From: an uncultured Pontibacter sp.
GTDB taxonomy: Bacteria; Bacteroidota; Bacteroidia; Cytophagales; Hymenobacteraceae
Direction: 5' to 3'
Assembly (NCBI GenBank): GCA_947499125.1
Contig: CANMMP010000001.1
Coordinates: forward strand, 682,001-746,000
Length of the DNA stretch: 64,000 bases
A program made the position numbers and the translations under genes. The notes beneath the pieces were generated by a model. That model saw nothing but the letters and a program-made list of their open reading frames with translations, was not told where the DNA came from and ran no database searches. This document shows, piece by piece, positions 26,376 to 35,421 of this stretch (positions within the stretch are counted from its first letter, which is position 1; every line of letters begins with the position of its first letter).

Positions 26376-27546
26376 GTGATAACGGAATTTTTGGGTCGTA
26401 TGCGTCGCGCAGGCCATTACCCAACAGGTTAAAAGCCAACACCAGTACGCTAATACATAAACTTGGTAATAGTACTAAGTATAATCCGGCCTTAGCCCCT
26501 ATCAGCTGAAAGCCCTCGTTCACCATCATGCCCCAACTTGGCGCAGGCGGTTGTACGCCGAGCCCTAAGAAGCTCAGGCCCGCTTCTATAAGTATAGCCG
26601 AGGCAAAGTTTGCTGTGGCAATAACGATTAAGGGGCCTATCATGTTTGGAAGCAGATGTTTGAAGATAATCATATTTTGCGGAACTCCCAGAACCTGAGC
26701 CGCTTCGATATAGGTCTTTTCTTTTAAGCCGAGTATCTGCCCGCGCACAACACGCGCTACTTCTACCCACATGGTTAAACCAACCGCCACAAAAGCTACC
26801 CACACCCCTTTGCTATCCAGGGCCAGGCTAATGGCAATAACCAGCATAATACCCGGCACCGACCAGACCACTGTCATAATGAAGGTCATCAGCTTATCTA
26901 CCCAACCTCCAAAATAGCCACCTGAAGCACCAACTACAATACCAACAAATACTGAAATCAGCACCGCTACAAATCCGATGCCCAGCGAAATACGCGTACC
27001 CAATATAAGCCTGCTCAGCACATCGCGGCCGGCTTTATCGGTGCCCAGCCAAAAGGTTTTGCTTCGGATGTAGTCATCTTCAATTTTTTGCTGCATTTCG
27101 GCGGATGAACTATAGCTCTGAGGGTCGGCTACGATCTCATTCAACCCAAAAGTACGGGGCTGGTCGGCCATGGCGTTGTTGCTGCGTAGTGGCTGCACCT
27201 GCATACTGTCGCCTTTAAAAGTATAGCTCTCGATCGGGATCTCGCTATAATCTTCGGGGGCACCGGAAAGTATAAATGTAACAGGGTTTACGTCAGCGCG
27301 GGGGTTAATTTTGGCCATGCGCAATACCTGAGTCGAAAAGCCGGGTGTCTTTTTCTGGATCTGAACCAAGCCGTTGTTGGCATTTGGCGTGCTGTCGGGC
27401 ATGATGGCATAACCAAGTATAGCTACCACTATAGCCAGCACAATAATACCCAAGCCAACCATAGCCGGCTTATTTTGCAACAGGCGCTGCCTGATGTAAT
27501 AGGAAGGTGGCCGGCTCGCAGCGTTGTTCTGTTGTAGCACAGCCAT
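26368..27546 (-). CDS. ABC transporter permease, DppC-like, without partner
   Basis: This 392-residue inner-membrane protein has LGTDKAGRDVLSRLILGTRISLGIG and an EAA loop YIEAAQVLGVPQNMIIFKHLLPN followed by ILIEAGLSFLGLGVQPP, all typical of DppC/OppC. A periplasmic insertion of about 115 residues follows the first membrane segment. Unlike the permease pair at 17833-19994 no DppB partner, binding protein or ATPase gene is adjacent. It begins immediately after the stop of the 85-aa gene (TAAATG) and overlaps the phosphatase gene downstream. Confidence 0.87.
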   Translation of the reverse strand: MAVLQQNNAASRPPSYYIRQRLLQNKPAMVGLGIIVLAIVVAILGYAIMPDSTPNANNGLVQIQKKTPGFSTQVLRMAKINPRADVNPVTFILSGAPEDYSEIPIESYTFKGDSMQVQPLRSNNAMADQPRTFGLNEIVADPQSYSSSAEMQQKIEDDYIRSKTFWLGTDKAGRDVLSRLILGTRISLGIGFVAVLISVFVGIVVGASGGYFGGWVDKLMTFIMTVVWSVPGIMLVIAISLALDSKGVWVAFVAVGLTMWVEVARVVRGQILGLKEKTYIEAAQVLGVPQNMIIFKHLLPNMIGPLIVIATANFASAILIEAGLSFLGLGVQPPAPSWGMMVNEGFQLIGAKAGLYLVLLPSLCISVLVLAFNLLGNGLRDAYDPKIPLSHG

Positions 27547-27804
27547 TTAAATTGAGTTATGTACTACTAAGCCAGCCTTGGTGGCAAGGTAAAAATAGTC
27601 CTGACAATGCTGCCCGAACTCTTCGGGTCTAAACTCATACTCAGTGTCCTGGTTAGGGTACATAATACGGACATAGCCTTGCTGTAGCAGCGACTGCAGG
27701 CCCTGGCAAAGCTCTTCATCAGATAAGGAAAGCGTGCTGCGCAGGTCCGGGTAAGACGCTACAAAGTATAGTTCGTCGAGTATATCAAATTCTACTTCAG
27801 TCAT
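27547..27804 (-). CDS. hypothetical 85-aa protein (winged-helix-like)
   Basis: This small acidic protein shows a helical N-terminus (DILDELYFVASYPDLRSTLSLSDEELCQGLQSLLQQGYVRIMYP) with a spacing that resembles a winged-helix reading head and wing; DNA binding is unproven. Its start overlaps the end of the glycosyltransferase gene by 8 bases and its stop touches the permease start, so it is embedded in a tightly packed transcript. I recognise it only as a conserved Cytophagales small protein. Confidence 0.6.
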   Translation of the reverse strand: MTEVEFDILDELYFVASYPDLRSTLSLSDEELCQGLQSLLQQGYVRIMYPNQDTEYEFRPEEFGQHCQDYFYLATKAGLVVHNSI

Positions 27805-28945
27805 CGGTTTTTATGGTTCTTCCTTTCCATTGGTAGCGCCCGGCAAGGCCCAAAACCGCAGTCAGGACGACGTATGGTATGTACACAATTTGCAGCGGCA
27901 GCATATACCAGATGTACTTCCTGCGGCCTAAAAAATCAAGTATACGAGTTAAAAATAAGAAATCTACAGCGAACTTGGCAACTATAGCCCCAATAAATAC
28001 TGACAGAGACAAAACTCCGCCTAACATCATAAAGAAAGCTACAAAAAGTAACAGATTAACTATAAACACGATAAGCGCCAACAACTTTACATACCACTGC
28101 TGGTAGGCCCGCCATTTGCTCGCCCAACGTATGCGCTGGCTAAAAAAACTGCTGATGGTTTTGCGGGCTTCGGTGTATACTATGGCCTGTTTGTTCTTCA
28201 GGAAAAATACCTTCTCCGGATACTTTTGGCTGATCTTGTGCAGCAGAAATTCATCGTCGCCGCTGGCTATGGTCTCATTGCCGCCGAAGCCGTTTACTTC
28301 TTCGAAAACCTGTTTGGTATAAGCCAGGTTAGCGCCATTGCACATGTTTGGTTTGCCCAGACCAATCGAGGCTCCACCTATCCCGATAAGGCTGGCAAAT
28401 TCCACGAGCTGCATCCGCTCCAGTAAACTGTCTGTATTTATAAAACTAACTGGTCCGCTTATAAATTTGGGCTGATGGGTTTGGTAAGTATAACTATAGA
28501 GTTGCAGCCAATCGGTTTGCACCCGGCAATCGCCATCCGTAAATACCATTAACTCCCCTTCTGCCAATTCTATTCCTTTTTGTACAGAAGCTTTTTTACC
28601 TTTGTACTTAACATAAGTATTCAACCCGATACATTTTATAGTTATAGTAGCTGTTTGGGCAAATTGCCGAACTACGGTTGCAGTCCCATCTTCCGAATGA
28701 TCATCAACAACTATAACCTCGAAAAGGCCGGCAGGGTAATTTTGTTTTTGCAGATCCTGGAGCAAGTATAAAATATTGGCAGCTTCGTTACGGACAGGAA
28801 TGATAACGGAAAGTTTTGTGGTTGCCGACCAGCCGGCAGGTATAGTTGGTTCTGGTAATTTTGCCCAGGCCAGCCACCTTCGAAGTATAACCCAACTATA
28901 GCTTATTAGCGCGAATGTAAGTAAAAGTATAAAAGGCCACATCAT
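27797..28945 (-). CDS. membrane glycosyltransferase family 2
   Basis: I place the start at the ATG at 28945, which overlaps the flippase stop by 4 bases (ATGA), rather than at the upstream frame start, giving 382 residues. It has an N-terminal membrane segment, a GT-2 domain with SVIIPVRNEAANI, VVDDHSEDGT, FTDGDCRVQTDW and QRIRWASKW, and two to three C-terminal membrane segments. Coupling with a flippase-like gene suggests work on a lipid-linked sugar in the envelope. The acceptor is unknown. Confidence 0.87.
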   Translation of the reverse strand: MMWPFILLLTFALISYSWVILRRWLAWAKLPEPTIPAGWSATTKLSVIIPVRNEAANILYLLQDLQKQNYPAGLFEVIVVDDHSEDGTATVVRQFAQTATITIKCIGLNTYVKYKGKKASVQKGIELAEGELMVFTDGDCRVQTDWLQLYSYTYQTHQPKFISGPVSFINTDSLLERMQLVEFASLIGIGGASIGLGKPNMCNGANLAYTKQVFEEVNGFGGNETIASGDDEFLLHKISQKYPEKVFFLKNKQAIVYTEARKTISSFFSQRIRWASKWRAYQQWYVKLLALIVFIVNLLLFVAFFMMLGGVLSLSVFIGAIVAKFAVDFLFLTRILDFLGRRKYIWYMLPLQIVYIPYVVLTAVLGLAGRYQWKGRTIKTDD

Positions 28946-29931
28946 GCTGGGGTTCCTTTCCTGAACAGGCGCAGGCGCAGCACAAAGTATAAACCTACCA
29001 CACTTGGCACTGCAATATTCAGTAACCATAAACTCAGGCTGGCACTCAGCACTTGCAAGCTATCCTGGCCCAGCAAACCAAACAGGTACATAGCCGATAA
29101 TTCGCGCGCACCCAAATCCGAGAGCAGGCTAACAGACGGAACTATAGACTTGATATAAAAGGTACCGGCCACGCCACATATATACTGCAGGGCGCTCAGG
29201 CGTACATCAAAAAGTATGAGCAACAAAACAAACTGCAACAAAAAAACCGAGTAGCGCCCAAGCGAAAGTATAAGTAACCTGGATACCTCTGCAGAACTAT
29301 AGCGCTGCATAATTGCCACATACTTTACGAGGCTGCGGATCGGTTTTATAGTTGAGATGAGGGCAACAAGTGCCTGCGCATTATACAAGAGCAACAAAAC
29401 ACCCGCACAAACAACCAATAGCAGGAAGACCAACCCAAGAGACACACCCGGATATTCGGCCCAATAAAAGCGTACTATAAAGTATAGCAAACCTACCGAG
29501 CCAATTATAACTGTAGCCACCAATTGGCAAAACCTGCCTATAAAAATCGCCCCGATGGCATCAAGGCGTTGCTTGCTTTTAAGTTCCAGCACACGACCGG
29601 CATAATCTCCTAAGCGGTTTGGTGTAATAAAGCCTAACGTTAAGCCAACCATAACCGCCCGGTAAGCCCGCAGGTAAGAGATCGGTTCAAGCTTTTGGCC
29701 CAGTAGCTGCCACTTTTTCGCCTCGAATCCCCAGTTTACAGGTATAAGTATAGCTGTAACTATAAACAGCCAGCGCAATGGACTATCTACAGCATTTTGG
29801 AAAATATTTCGCCAGTTCAGGAGGGTATCGGATGTGGTAAAAATAGCCTGATAGAGCAGGTACAGCGTGAGCACTACCACCAGCGCTTTTCCGGAGAGCA
29901 AAAGGAACCTTCTGTTAGCAGCAATGTTCAA
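28942..29931 (-). CDS. LPG_synthase_TM / UPF0104 flippase-like membrane protein
   Basis: This 329-residue protein has about eight membrane segments and the conserved pattern of the UPF0104 family, including [26 protein letters not shown] (a glycine-rich, charged loop) and [13 protein letters not shown] towards the C-terminus. Family members include the membrane half of MprF, which flips lysyl-phosphatidylglycerol; in operons with GT-2 enzymes they probably move a glycolipid. It leads the minus-strand string that continues to about 25152, and is divergent from ruvC, whose promoter overlaps its 5' flank. Confidence 0.82.
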   Translation of the reverse strand: MNIAANRRFLLLSGKALVVVLTLYLLYQAIFTTSDTLLNWRNIFQNAVDSPLRWLFIVTAILIPVNWGFEAKKWQLLGQKLEPISYLRAYRAVMVGLTLGFITPNRLGDYAGRVLELKSKQRLDAIGAIFIGRFCQLVATVIIGSVGLLYFIVRFYWAEYPGVSLGLVFLLLVVCAGVLLLLYNAQALVALISTIKPIRSLVKYVAIMQRYSSAEVSRLLILSLGRYSVFLLQFVLLLILFDVRLSALQYICGVAGTFYIKSIVPSVSLLSDLGARELSAMYLFGLLGQDSLQVLSASLSLWLLNIAVPSVVGLYFVLRLRLFRKGTPA

Positions 29932-29941
29932 GATATTGTCT

Positions 29942-29949
29942 TATTTTTG
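29942..29949 (+). promoter_or_regulatory. -7 element of ruvC, very close to the start codon
   Basis: TATTTTTG matches TAnnTTTG and ends 7 bases before the ruvC ATG at 29957. With a start about 7 bases downstream the transcript would be leaderless or nearly so. Confidence 0.45.
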
Positions 29950-29956
29950 TAGCCTT

Positions 29957-30529
29957 ATGGTTTACTCTTCTGCGCTTCCGCCTAATAAATTAATTCTTGG
30001 CATCGACCCCGGCACCCAGGTTATGGGCTATGGTCTTATCGAGGTTACCGGTTCCAAGGTTAAGGTTGTGCAGTATGGCGTTATCCACCTCAAAAGCTAC
30101 AGCAACCACGCCATCAAGTTAAAGAAAATTTTTGACCGCATGATACAGCTCATCGACGAATACCTTCCCGATGAACTGGCTATTGAGTCTCCGTTCTTTG
30201 GCGTGAACGTGCAAAGTATGCTTAAATTAGGTAGAGCTCAGGGAGTTGCCATTGCCGCAGCCCTCTCCCGCGACATTCCTTATGTAGAATATGCTCCTAA
30301 AAAAGTAAAGCAATCGGTTACCGGTAATGGTAATGCCTCGAAAGAACAGGTTGCAGCTATGCTGGTGCAGATCTTGAAGATTGAGCCAGACCCGAAGATG
30401 TTTGATGCCACCGATGCTCTGTCTGTTGCCCTGTGCCACCATTACCAGAAAGGTAATAACGCCAAGCAAGGGGGCAGCTCCTGGAAGAGCTTCGTTACGG
30501 ATAACCCTGATCGTTTAGCTTCGAAGTAA
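29957..30529 (+). CDS. ruvC: crossover junction endodeoxyribonuclease RuvC
   Basis: I choose the ATG at 29957 (190 residues) because the RNase H-like core [14 protein letters not shown] follows directly; a longer frame from 29867 would run through the divergent gene's start. The four acidic catalytic residues are present: Asp17, Glu77 (AIESPFF), and Asp150 and Asp153 ([15 protein letters not shown]). RuvC resolves Holliday junctions with RuvAB during recombination; those genes are not in the window. Repeat island B follows. Confidence 0.93.
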   Translation: MVYSSALPPNKLILGIDPGTQVMGYGLIEVTGSKVKVVQYGVIHLKSYSNHAIKLKKIFDRMIQLIDEYLPDELAIESPFFGVNVQSMLKLGRAQGVAIAAALSRDIPYVEYAPKKVKQSVTGNGNASKEQVAAMLVQILKIEPDPKMFDATDALSVALCHHYQKGNNAKQGGSSWKSFVTDNPDRLASK

Positions 30530-30539
30530 TTGGTAATAA

Positions 30540-30980
30540 TACAACCCACCCCTACCCCTCCCAAGAGGGGAATTTCTGCTTTTGTAATTGTTGTAGGTAT
30601 AGTTTTATAGTTGCTGTAGTCCAACCACCCCTAGCCCCTCTCCCGAATCAAATCCGGGATCTGCAACTTGTCCAAGGCGGGGAATTCTGAAGTTGCTTTA
30701 GTTAAGCTTATAGTTTTATAGTTGCAGCCTAAACACCCCTATGAGCTTTGCTCGCAAGTTTCGAACTCCCGTTCTCACTTGTCCTCAAGGGGACAGTTTT
30801 GCTACTGCTAACAGTTGGTTTAGAGTTTTATAGTTTACAGTATTGAGCGGACAGGTCGCGACCTGTCCCTACGAAATGAGATTGTAGAGACGCAATACTT
30901 TGCGTCTTGTTTCCAATTACTACAAACCTCCCCCATAAAACACATAAGATTTCTCGGCTAATGCTCGAAATGACGTGTGG
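30540..30980 (+). repeat. composite repeat island B
   Basis: This copy follows ruvC. Modules in order: ACCCACCCCTACCCCTCCCA with AGAGGGGAATT (30541-30573), CCAACCACCCC...CTTGTC (30621-30690), the long form of the AACACCCCTATGAGC..GGGGACAG block (30731-30797), perfect palindrome GGACAGGTCGCGACCTGTCC (30849-30868), an inserted hairpin GTAGAGACGCAATACTTTGC (30884-30908), and AAGATTTCTCGG..CTCGAAATGACG (30946-30975). The 165-base block and the ACGCTAGCAGG module of islands A and D are missing. Bases 30981-31260 hold AT-rich non-coding sequence in which I see nothing further. Confidence 0.8.
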
Positions 30981-31272
30981 GATTAACTATAAGATAACTC
31001 AGATAAAGTGCTTAAAGCTAAACTGCACTTTCCAACGTGCTCTTACCCAACACTTTTCAGAATGACTACACAACAGGCTAACATATTAGCAATAGCAACT
31101 ATAACAAAGACTTGCTAATCCAATCACCCAAGTTTAAAACTATAAAACCTGAAGGTAACTATAACCTAAAACAAGCTGTAGTGTAAAAGCACTGTAGAAA
31201 GTTATACTTTCAATTTTCCTAAAAACATATATTAATATAAAGTCGGATTAGGTTTAAAAAAGAGATAAAGGT

Positions 31273-31280
31273 TACCTTTG
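31273..31280 (+). promoter_or_regulatory. -7 element ahead of the mlaEFD operon
   Basis: TACCTTTG is an exact TAnnTTTG match 119 bases before the mlaE-like ATG. A convincing -33 element is not seen. Confidence 0.4.
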
Positions 31281-31399
31281 CTTTTTAATCGTCCTGAGGT
31301 TCGGGCTGCACGTATGATGTTTTAAGTCTATCGAACATTCGTCCCGATTTAGGATTATATAGTAAACTTGCGCAAAATTACGGCCTCAGCAATTAGCCA

Positions 31400-32215
31400 A
31401 TGGATCAAAGTAACAGAGAAAAAACCAACGTACGTCGCCGCAAAAGCTTTCTTACCAAAAGATTGGACCGTTTTTTCCTGGAGCTGTACCACATCTATGC
31501 GTTCGTATCCCGTTTTTTCCGAGAAGTCTTTTTCCCTCCCTACGAATGGAGAGAGATCATTAAACAATGCTACGAAGTTGGTGTTAAATCACTGCCGCTA
31601 ATATCTATTACTGCTTTTATTATAGGTATCGTTTTCACGAATCAGTCCCGTCCTTCGCTTGCCGAGTTTGGTGCTACCTCGTGGTTACCTGCCTTAATTT
31701 CGGTGGCAATTGTGCGGGCCATGGGTCCGCTGGTGACTGCTATTATCGCTTCCGGTAAGATCGGGTCCAGCATTGGGGCCGAATTGGGCTCTATGCGCGT
31801 TACAGAGCAGATCGATGCCATGGAAGTTTCTGCTACCAACCCGTACAAGTTTTTAGTAGTTAGCCGTGTGCTGGCCACCACCCTAATGATTCCGGCGCTC
31901 ACCATGTACACTACCCTGGTGGCGTTGCTTGGGGGGTACCTGAACGTACATCAGAACGAACTTACTACGTTGATCACCTTTTTTACTCAGGTTTTTGATG
32001 CCATCACTTTTCTTGATATTATCGCTTCAACTGTAAAATCGGTGTTGTTTGGCTTCACGATCGGGATGGTAGGCTGCTATAAAGGATATCACTCTTCTAA
32101 AGGAACTGAGGGCGTAGGTAAAGCTGCCAACTCATCTGTGGTTACGGCCATGTTCCTGATCTTTATCGAAGAACTGCTCATCATGCAGGTCATAAATGCG
32201 ATCAGGATAATGTAA
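31400..32215 (+). CDS. mlaE: MlaE-type ABC transporter permease
   Basis: This 271-residue membrane protein of the MlaE/YrbE family is the permease of an ABC system that moves phospholipids between the inner and outer membranes. After a basic N-terminus the conserved core shows SLPLISITAFIIGIVFTNQ, RAMGPLVTAIIASGKIGSSIGAELGSMRVTEQIDAMEV and NPYKFLVVSRVLA, with several hydrophobic segments. It heads a three-gene operon with the ATPase (9-base gap) and the MCE protein. Confidence 0.92.
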   Translation: MDQSNREKTNVRRRKSFLTKRLDRFFLELYHIYAFVSRFFREVFFPPYEWREIIKQCYEVGVKSLPLISITAFIIGIVFTNQSRPSLAEFGATSWLPALISVAIVRAMGPLVTAIIASGKIGSSIGAELGSMRVTEQIDAMEVSATNPYKFLVVSRVLATTLMIPALTMYTTLVALLGGYLNVHQNELTTLITFFTQVFDAITFLDIIASTVKSVLFGFTIGMVGCYKGYHSSKGTEGVGKAANSSVVTAMFLIFIEELLIMQVINAIRIM

Positions 32216-32224
32216 TCTCTGTTA

Positions 32225-33001
32225 TTGATGAAGAAACCAAACTCAAAAATAGACTATACCCAAAAGGTAATCAGCATTAAAGGCCTTACAAAAGCCTTTG
32301 ATGACTTTGAAGTGCTGAAAGGTGTCGACCTGGATCTTTTCCGGGGCGAAAACCTGGTTGTGCTTGGTCGATCGGGCACTGGTAAGTCTGTTCTCATCAA
32401 AATAATTTCGGGGTTATTACGCCCTGATAAAGGGATGGTGAATGTATTAGGCCAGGAAGTAGCGCACCTTACGCCAAAACAGCTGGACGCTTTACGCCTG
32501 AAGATCGGTTTCTCGTTCCAGAACAGTGCCCTGTATGATAGTATGACGGTAAAGGAAAACCTTGAATTCCCGTTGATACGCCATGCAAAAGAAATGACTG
32601 CCCGCGACCGCGACCGTATTATTGATATTGTATTGGAAGCGGTAGGACTGGGCCAGACTATAAACCAGATGCCCTCCGAGCTTTCGGGTGGACAGCGCAA
32701 GCGTATAGGTATAGCCCGCACCCTTATCCTGAAGCCCGAAATTATGCTTTACGATGAGCCAACTGCAGGCCTGGACCCGATTACGAGCCAGGACATTAAC
32801 CAACTGATAAACGAAGTACAACGACGCTTTAATACGTCTTCGATCATTATTACCCACGACCTTACCTGCGCTAAAGCAGTAGGCGATCGCGTTGTAATGT
32901 TACTTGATGGGCAGTTTCAGCGGCAGGGTACTTTTGAAGAAGTGTTTGCAACCGACGATGAACGCGTAAAAGCTTTTTATAACTACAACTTTACTGAATA
33001 A
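32225..33001 (+). CDS. mlaF: MlaF-type ABC transporter ATPase
   Basis: This 258-residue cytoplasmic ATPase energises MlaE-linked lipid transport. Walker A is GRSGTGKS (48-55), the signature is LSGGQRKR, Walker B is IMLYDEPTAGLDP, and the switch His is in IIITHD. The stop shares a base with the next start (TAATG), indicating coupled translation with the MCE protein. Confidence 0.93.
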   Translation: MMKKPNSKIDYTQKVISIKGLTKAFDDFEVLKGVDLDLFRGENLVVLGRSGTGKSVLIKIISGLLRPDKGMVNVLGQEVAHLTPKQLDALRLKIGFSFQNSALYDSMTVKENLEFPLIRHAKEMTARDRDRIIDIVLEAVGLGQTINQMPSELSGGQRKRIGIARTLILKPEIMLYDEPTAGLDPITSQDINQLINEVQRRFNTSSIIITHDLTCAKAVGDRVVMLLDGQFQRQGTFEEVFATDDERVKAFYNYNFTE

Positions 33002-34020
33002 TGAATACGGCAGATAATAAACGTTCTATTATAGTAGGCATTTTTGTGCTGCTTGCCCTGGTTATACTTATAGCAGCCATTTTTACGCTGGGCGGTAACC
33101 AGAAACGCTTTATATCTACTATACAGGTACGCGCGCTTTTTGATGATGTGGCCGGACTGAAGACCGGTAACAACGTTTGGTTCTCAGGTGTGAAGATCGG
33201 CACTATAAAATCCATCAGTTTGCACGGCGACTCGCAGGTAGAGGTTACCATGAACATCGAGGAAAGCGCCCAGGAATATATCCGGAAAGATGCTATTGCC
33301 CGAATTAGCTCCGAGAGTTTTATAGGTAACAAAAACATTATTATTGAGAGTGGCACGCAGCAGGCCGGTATTATACAGGACGGAGACCGCATTACAGCAG
33401 TGAATCCGCTTAATACCGATGACCTGATGGAAACCCTGCAGCAGAACAATAAGAACCTGGTAGCTATAACCGGCGACTTTAAACAACTGTCGTCTAAATT
33501 AGTGAACGGGGAAGGTACAGTAGGTGCGATGCTAACAGATACTGCCATGGCAGATAATTTCAGGACGATTGTAGCGAACCTGCAGCGCGTTACACAAAAC
33601 ACCATGCGGGCCTCAAACGACCTGAATCGTTTTACATCCCAACTGAACAACCCGGGCAGCCTGGCCAACGAACTGATCACAGATACCACTGTTTTCAACC
33701 AACTTCAATCGTCTATGGCTCAGTTAAAAGAAGCTTCTACCTCGGCGGCGGCATTAACACAGAATTTGCAGCAGGCTACATCCAACATCAACAGCCAGAA
33801 CAGCGCTATGGGTGTACTTTTGAACGACAAAGAGTTCGCGCGTAACCTGCAAAGCACCATGCAAAACCTGGAAACAAGCACAGAGAAATTCGACCAGAAC
33901 ATGGAGGCGCTCCAGAACAACTTCCTGCTTCGCGGCTTTTTCAGGAAACAAGCCAAGGAACAGGAAAAGCTAAAGCAACAACAGCAAAGTCAACCGCAGG
34001 ATACAACAGTTACGAATTAG
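33001..34020 (+). CDS. MlaD-type MCE domain lipid-binding protein
   Basis: This 339-residue protein has one N-terminal membrane anchor (about residues 9-30) and one MCE domain (RALFDDVAGLKTGNNVWFSGVKIGTI..., ending near IIESG). A long Gln/Asn-rich helical C-terminal region follows, consistent with a periplasmic MlaD-like subunit that forms a lipid channel. The C-terminus ends in a Lys/Gln-rich tail. It completes an mlaE-mlaF-mlaD operon and is followed by a terminator; no mlaB or mlaC gene is adjacent. Confidence 0.88.
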   Translation: MNTADNKRSIIVGIFVLLALVILIAAIFTLGGNQKRFISTIQVRALFDDVAGLKTGNNVWFSGVKIGTIKSISLHGDSQVEVTMNIEESAQEYIRKDAIARISSESFIGNKNIIIESGTQQAGIIQDGDRITAVNPLNTDDLMETLQQNNKNLVAITGDFKQLSSKLVNGEGTVGAMLTDTAMADNFRTIVANLQRVTQNTMRASNDLNRFTSQLNNPGSLANELITDTTVFNQLQSSMAQLKEASTSAAALTQNLQQATSNINSQNSAMGVLLNDKEFARNLQSTMQNLETSTEKFDQNMEALQNNFLLRGFFRKQAKEQEKLKQQQQSQPQDTTVTN

Positions 34021-34037
34021 ATATAACTACCATAAAG

Positions 34038-34073
34038 AAAGCGCAGCAGGTTTATACTTGCTGCGCTTTTTTG
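34038..34073 (+). terminator. terminator after the mla operon
   Basis: The stem AAAGCGCAGCA / TGCTGCGCTTT (10-base loop) is followed by TTTTTG. Confidence 0.85.
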
Positions 34074-34099
34074 TTATGGTTACCCGGCAATTATAAAAC

Positions 34100-34139
34100 A
34101 AAACCGCCGGAACAAAGCTATACTTCATTCCGGCGGTTG
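34100..34139 (-). terminator. terminator after the greA-HIT operon
   Basis: AAACCGCCGGAA pairs with TTCCGGCGGTT; on the minus strand it is followed by TTTTGTTTT. It lies 20 bases past the HIT gene stop. Confidence 0.8.
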
Positions 34140-34159
34140 CCTTTGTTTATACTTGTAAA

Positions 34160-34558
34160 CTACCCGTTATAGGCAGCTTTTATTTTCTCAAGGGTATCTT
34201 CAAACTCCTCTTTCGTAAACTGCTTTTTATTAGCAAAATTCATATCCTGCATGTTGTTCAGCGGAATCAGGTGCACGTGGGCATGCGGTACTTCCAAGCC
34301 AACAACGGCTACGCCAATGCGTTTGCAGGGCACAGCTTTCTCTACGGCAGCGGCTACATTTTTTGCAAAAGCCATCAGGCCAATGTATAGCTCATCTTCC
34401 AGGTCGAAAATGTAATCTACCTGTTGCTTCGGTATTACCAGCGTATGCCCTTTTGTGGTCGGGAACACATCTAAAAAGGCGAGGTAACGGTCATCTTCTG
34501 CTATTTTATAGGCAGGTATCTCACCATTCACAATCTTTGTAAAAATCGAAGCTTCCAT
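34160..34558 (-). CDS. HIT family nucleotide-binding hydrolase
   Basis: This 132-residue protein has the histidine triad HAHVHLIPL (HxHxHxx) near residue 95 and the N-terminal ASIFTKIVNGEIPAYKIAEDD typical of HINT/HIT hydrolases that remove groups from AMP (adenosine phosphoramidates and similar). Start follows the greA stop by 3 bases, so the two are co-transcribed. Physiological substrate unknown. Confidence 0.92.
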   Translation of the reverse strand: MEASIFTKIVNGEIPAYKIAEDDRYLAFLDVFPTTKGHTLVIPKQQVDYIFDLEDELYIGLMAFAKNVAAAVEKAVPCKRIGVAVVGLEVPHAHVHLIPLNNMQDMNFANKKQFTKEEFEDTLEKIKAAYNG

Positions 34559-34561
34559 AGT

Positions 34562-35035
34562 TTATCGGCTAATTTCCAACACTTCAAACTGCAGTTTACC
34601 GGCCGGCACTGTTATCTCAGCAATCTCCCCTACCGATTTGCCTAGTAAACCTTTACCGATCGGCGACTTAACAGAGATCTTACCTGAAGCCAGGTCAGCT
34701 TCTTCCTCCGCTACCAAAGTATAATCTAGCACCATATTGTTCTTCAGGTTTTTGATCTTTACCTTAGACAGGATCAGTGCCTTGCTCATATCCAGAACTG
34801 ACTCATCGATCAGGCGGGCGTTGCCCACTACCTCTTCCAGTTTGGCAATTTTAAGTTCCAGGTGGCCTTGCGCATCTTTAGCTGCATCATATTCGGCATT
34901 CTCACTCAGATCGCCTTTATCACGGGCTTCTGCTAACTGACGGGCTACTTCTGAGCGGCCTTTTGTCTTTAGCTCATGCAGATCTTCCTTTAGTTTCTGT
35001 AAACCTTCGGCAGTGTAATACGATAATTTGCTCAT
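34562..35035 (-). CDS. greA: transcription elongation factor GreA
   Basis: I choose the ATG at 35035 (157 residues) since MSKLSYYTAEGLQKLKEDLHELK is the usual start; the frame extends to 35068 through a hairpin. The N-terminal coiled coil carries the acidic tip (DLSENAEYDAAKDAQ) that reaches into RNA polymerase, and the C-terminal globular domain contains SPIGKGLLGKSVGE. GreA rescues backtracked polymerase by stimulating transcript cleavage. A strong hairpin with a T-rich tail lies in its leader at 35067-35103. Confidence 0.95.
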   Translation of the reverse strand: MSKLSYYTAEGLQKLKEDLHELKTKGRSEVARQLAEARDKGDLSENAEYDAAKDAQGHLELKIAKLEEVVGNARLIDESVLDMSKALILSKVKIKNLKNNMVLDYTLVAEEEADLASGKISVKSPIGKGLLGKSVGEIAEITVPAGKLQFEVLEISR

Positions 35036-35066
35036 ACTCTTATTCTCTTGTTTTAAACACAAAAAC

Positions 35067-35103
35067 AAAGAGAACGGTTATGCCGATCATAACCGTTCTC
35101 TTT
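35067..35103 (-). terminator. terminator-like hairpin in the greA leader
   Basis: A perfect 16-bp stem (AAAGAGAACGGTTATG / CATAACCGTTCTCTTT, loop 5) is followed on the minus strand by TGTTTTTGTGTTT, and ends 31 bases before the greA ATG. It sits downstream of a -7 match at 35224-35231, so it can act as a leader terminator. Confidence 0.65.
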
Positions 35104-35421
35104 GCCTATAATGTAAATCTTTAGTAACTCTTATCTTAAGGCAGTGCCACCTGTAGCGATACTACCGCGTTATACCATAAGCTGGTAATTTTCTTTAGCG
35201 CCTTTTTTAGTAGCGGTATAAGGCAAATATAAAAATTTTTAATTACAAATACGTCAATCCGCCATTTTTAAGATTTATACTTGCCGCACCTCTAAAAAGG
35301 TTTGCTTAAACAGGTATAAAGCCTCATTTTATACTTGTTCTGGCTGAAATACTTAGTATAATGAAGTATAGATCTGCCCAGATTATGAGCTAAGGGAGGG
35401 TTTCTGACCTGGCAATAGTTT
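35104..35421. other. intergenic region upstream of greA
   Basis: This gap holds the greA leader and the end of the dehydrogenase transcript. A TATATTTG element (35231-35224, minus strand) could be the greA promoter and would give a leader of about 180 bases. No other gene is seen. Confidence 0.4.

Noticed and set aside
30541-30573. C-rich runs such as ACCCACCCCTACCCCTCCC considered as a possible CRISPR or G-quadruplex tract
   Set aside because: There is no regular repeat-spacer pattern; the runs are one module of the composite repeat. A G-quadruplex on the other strand is possible but not supported by four clean G-triplets at regular spacing.
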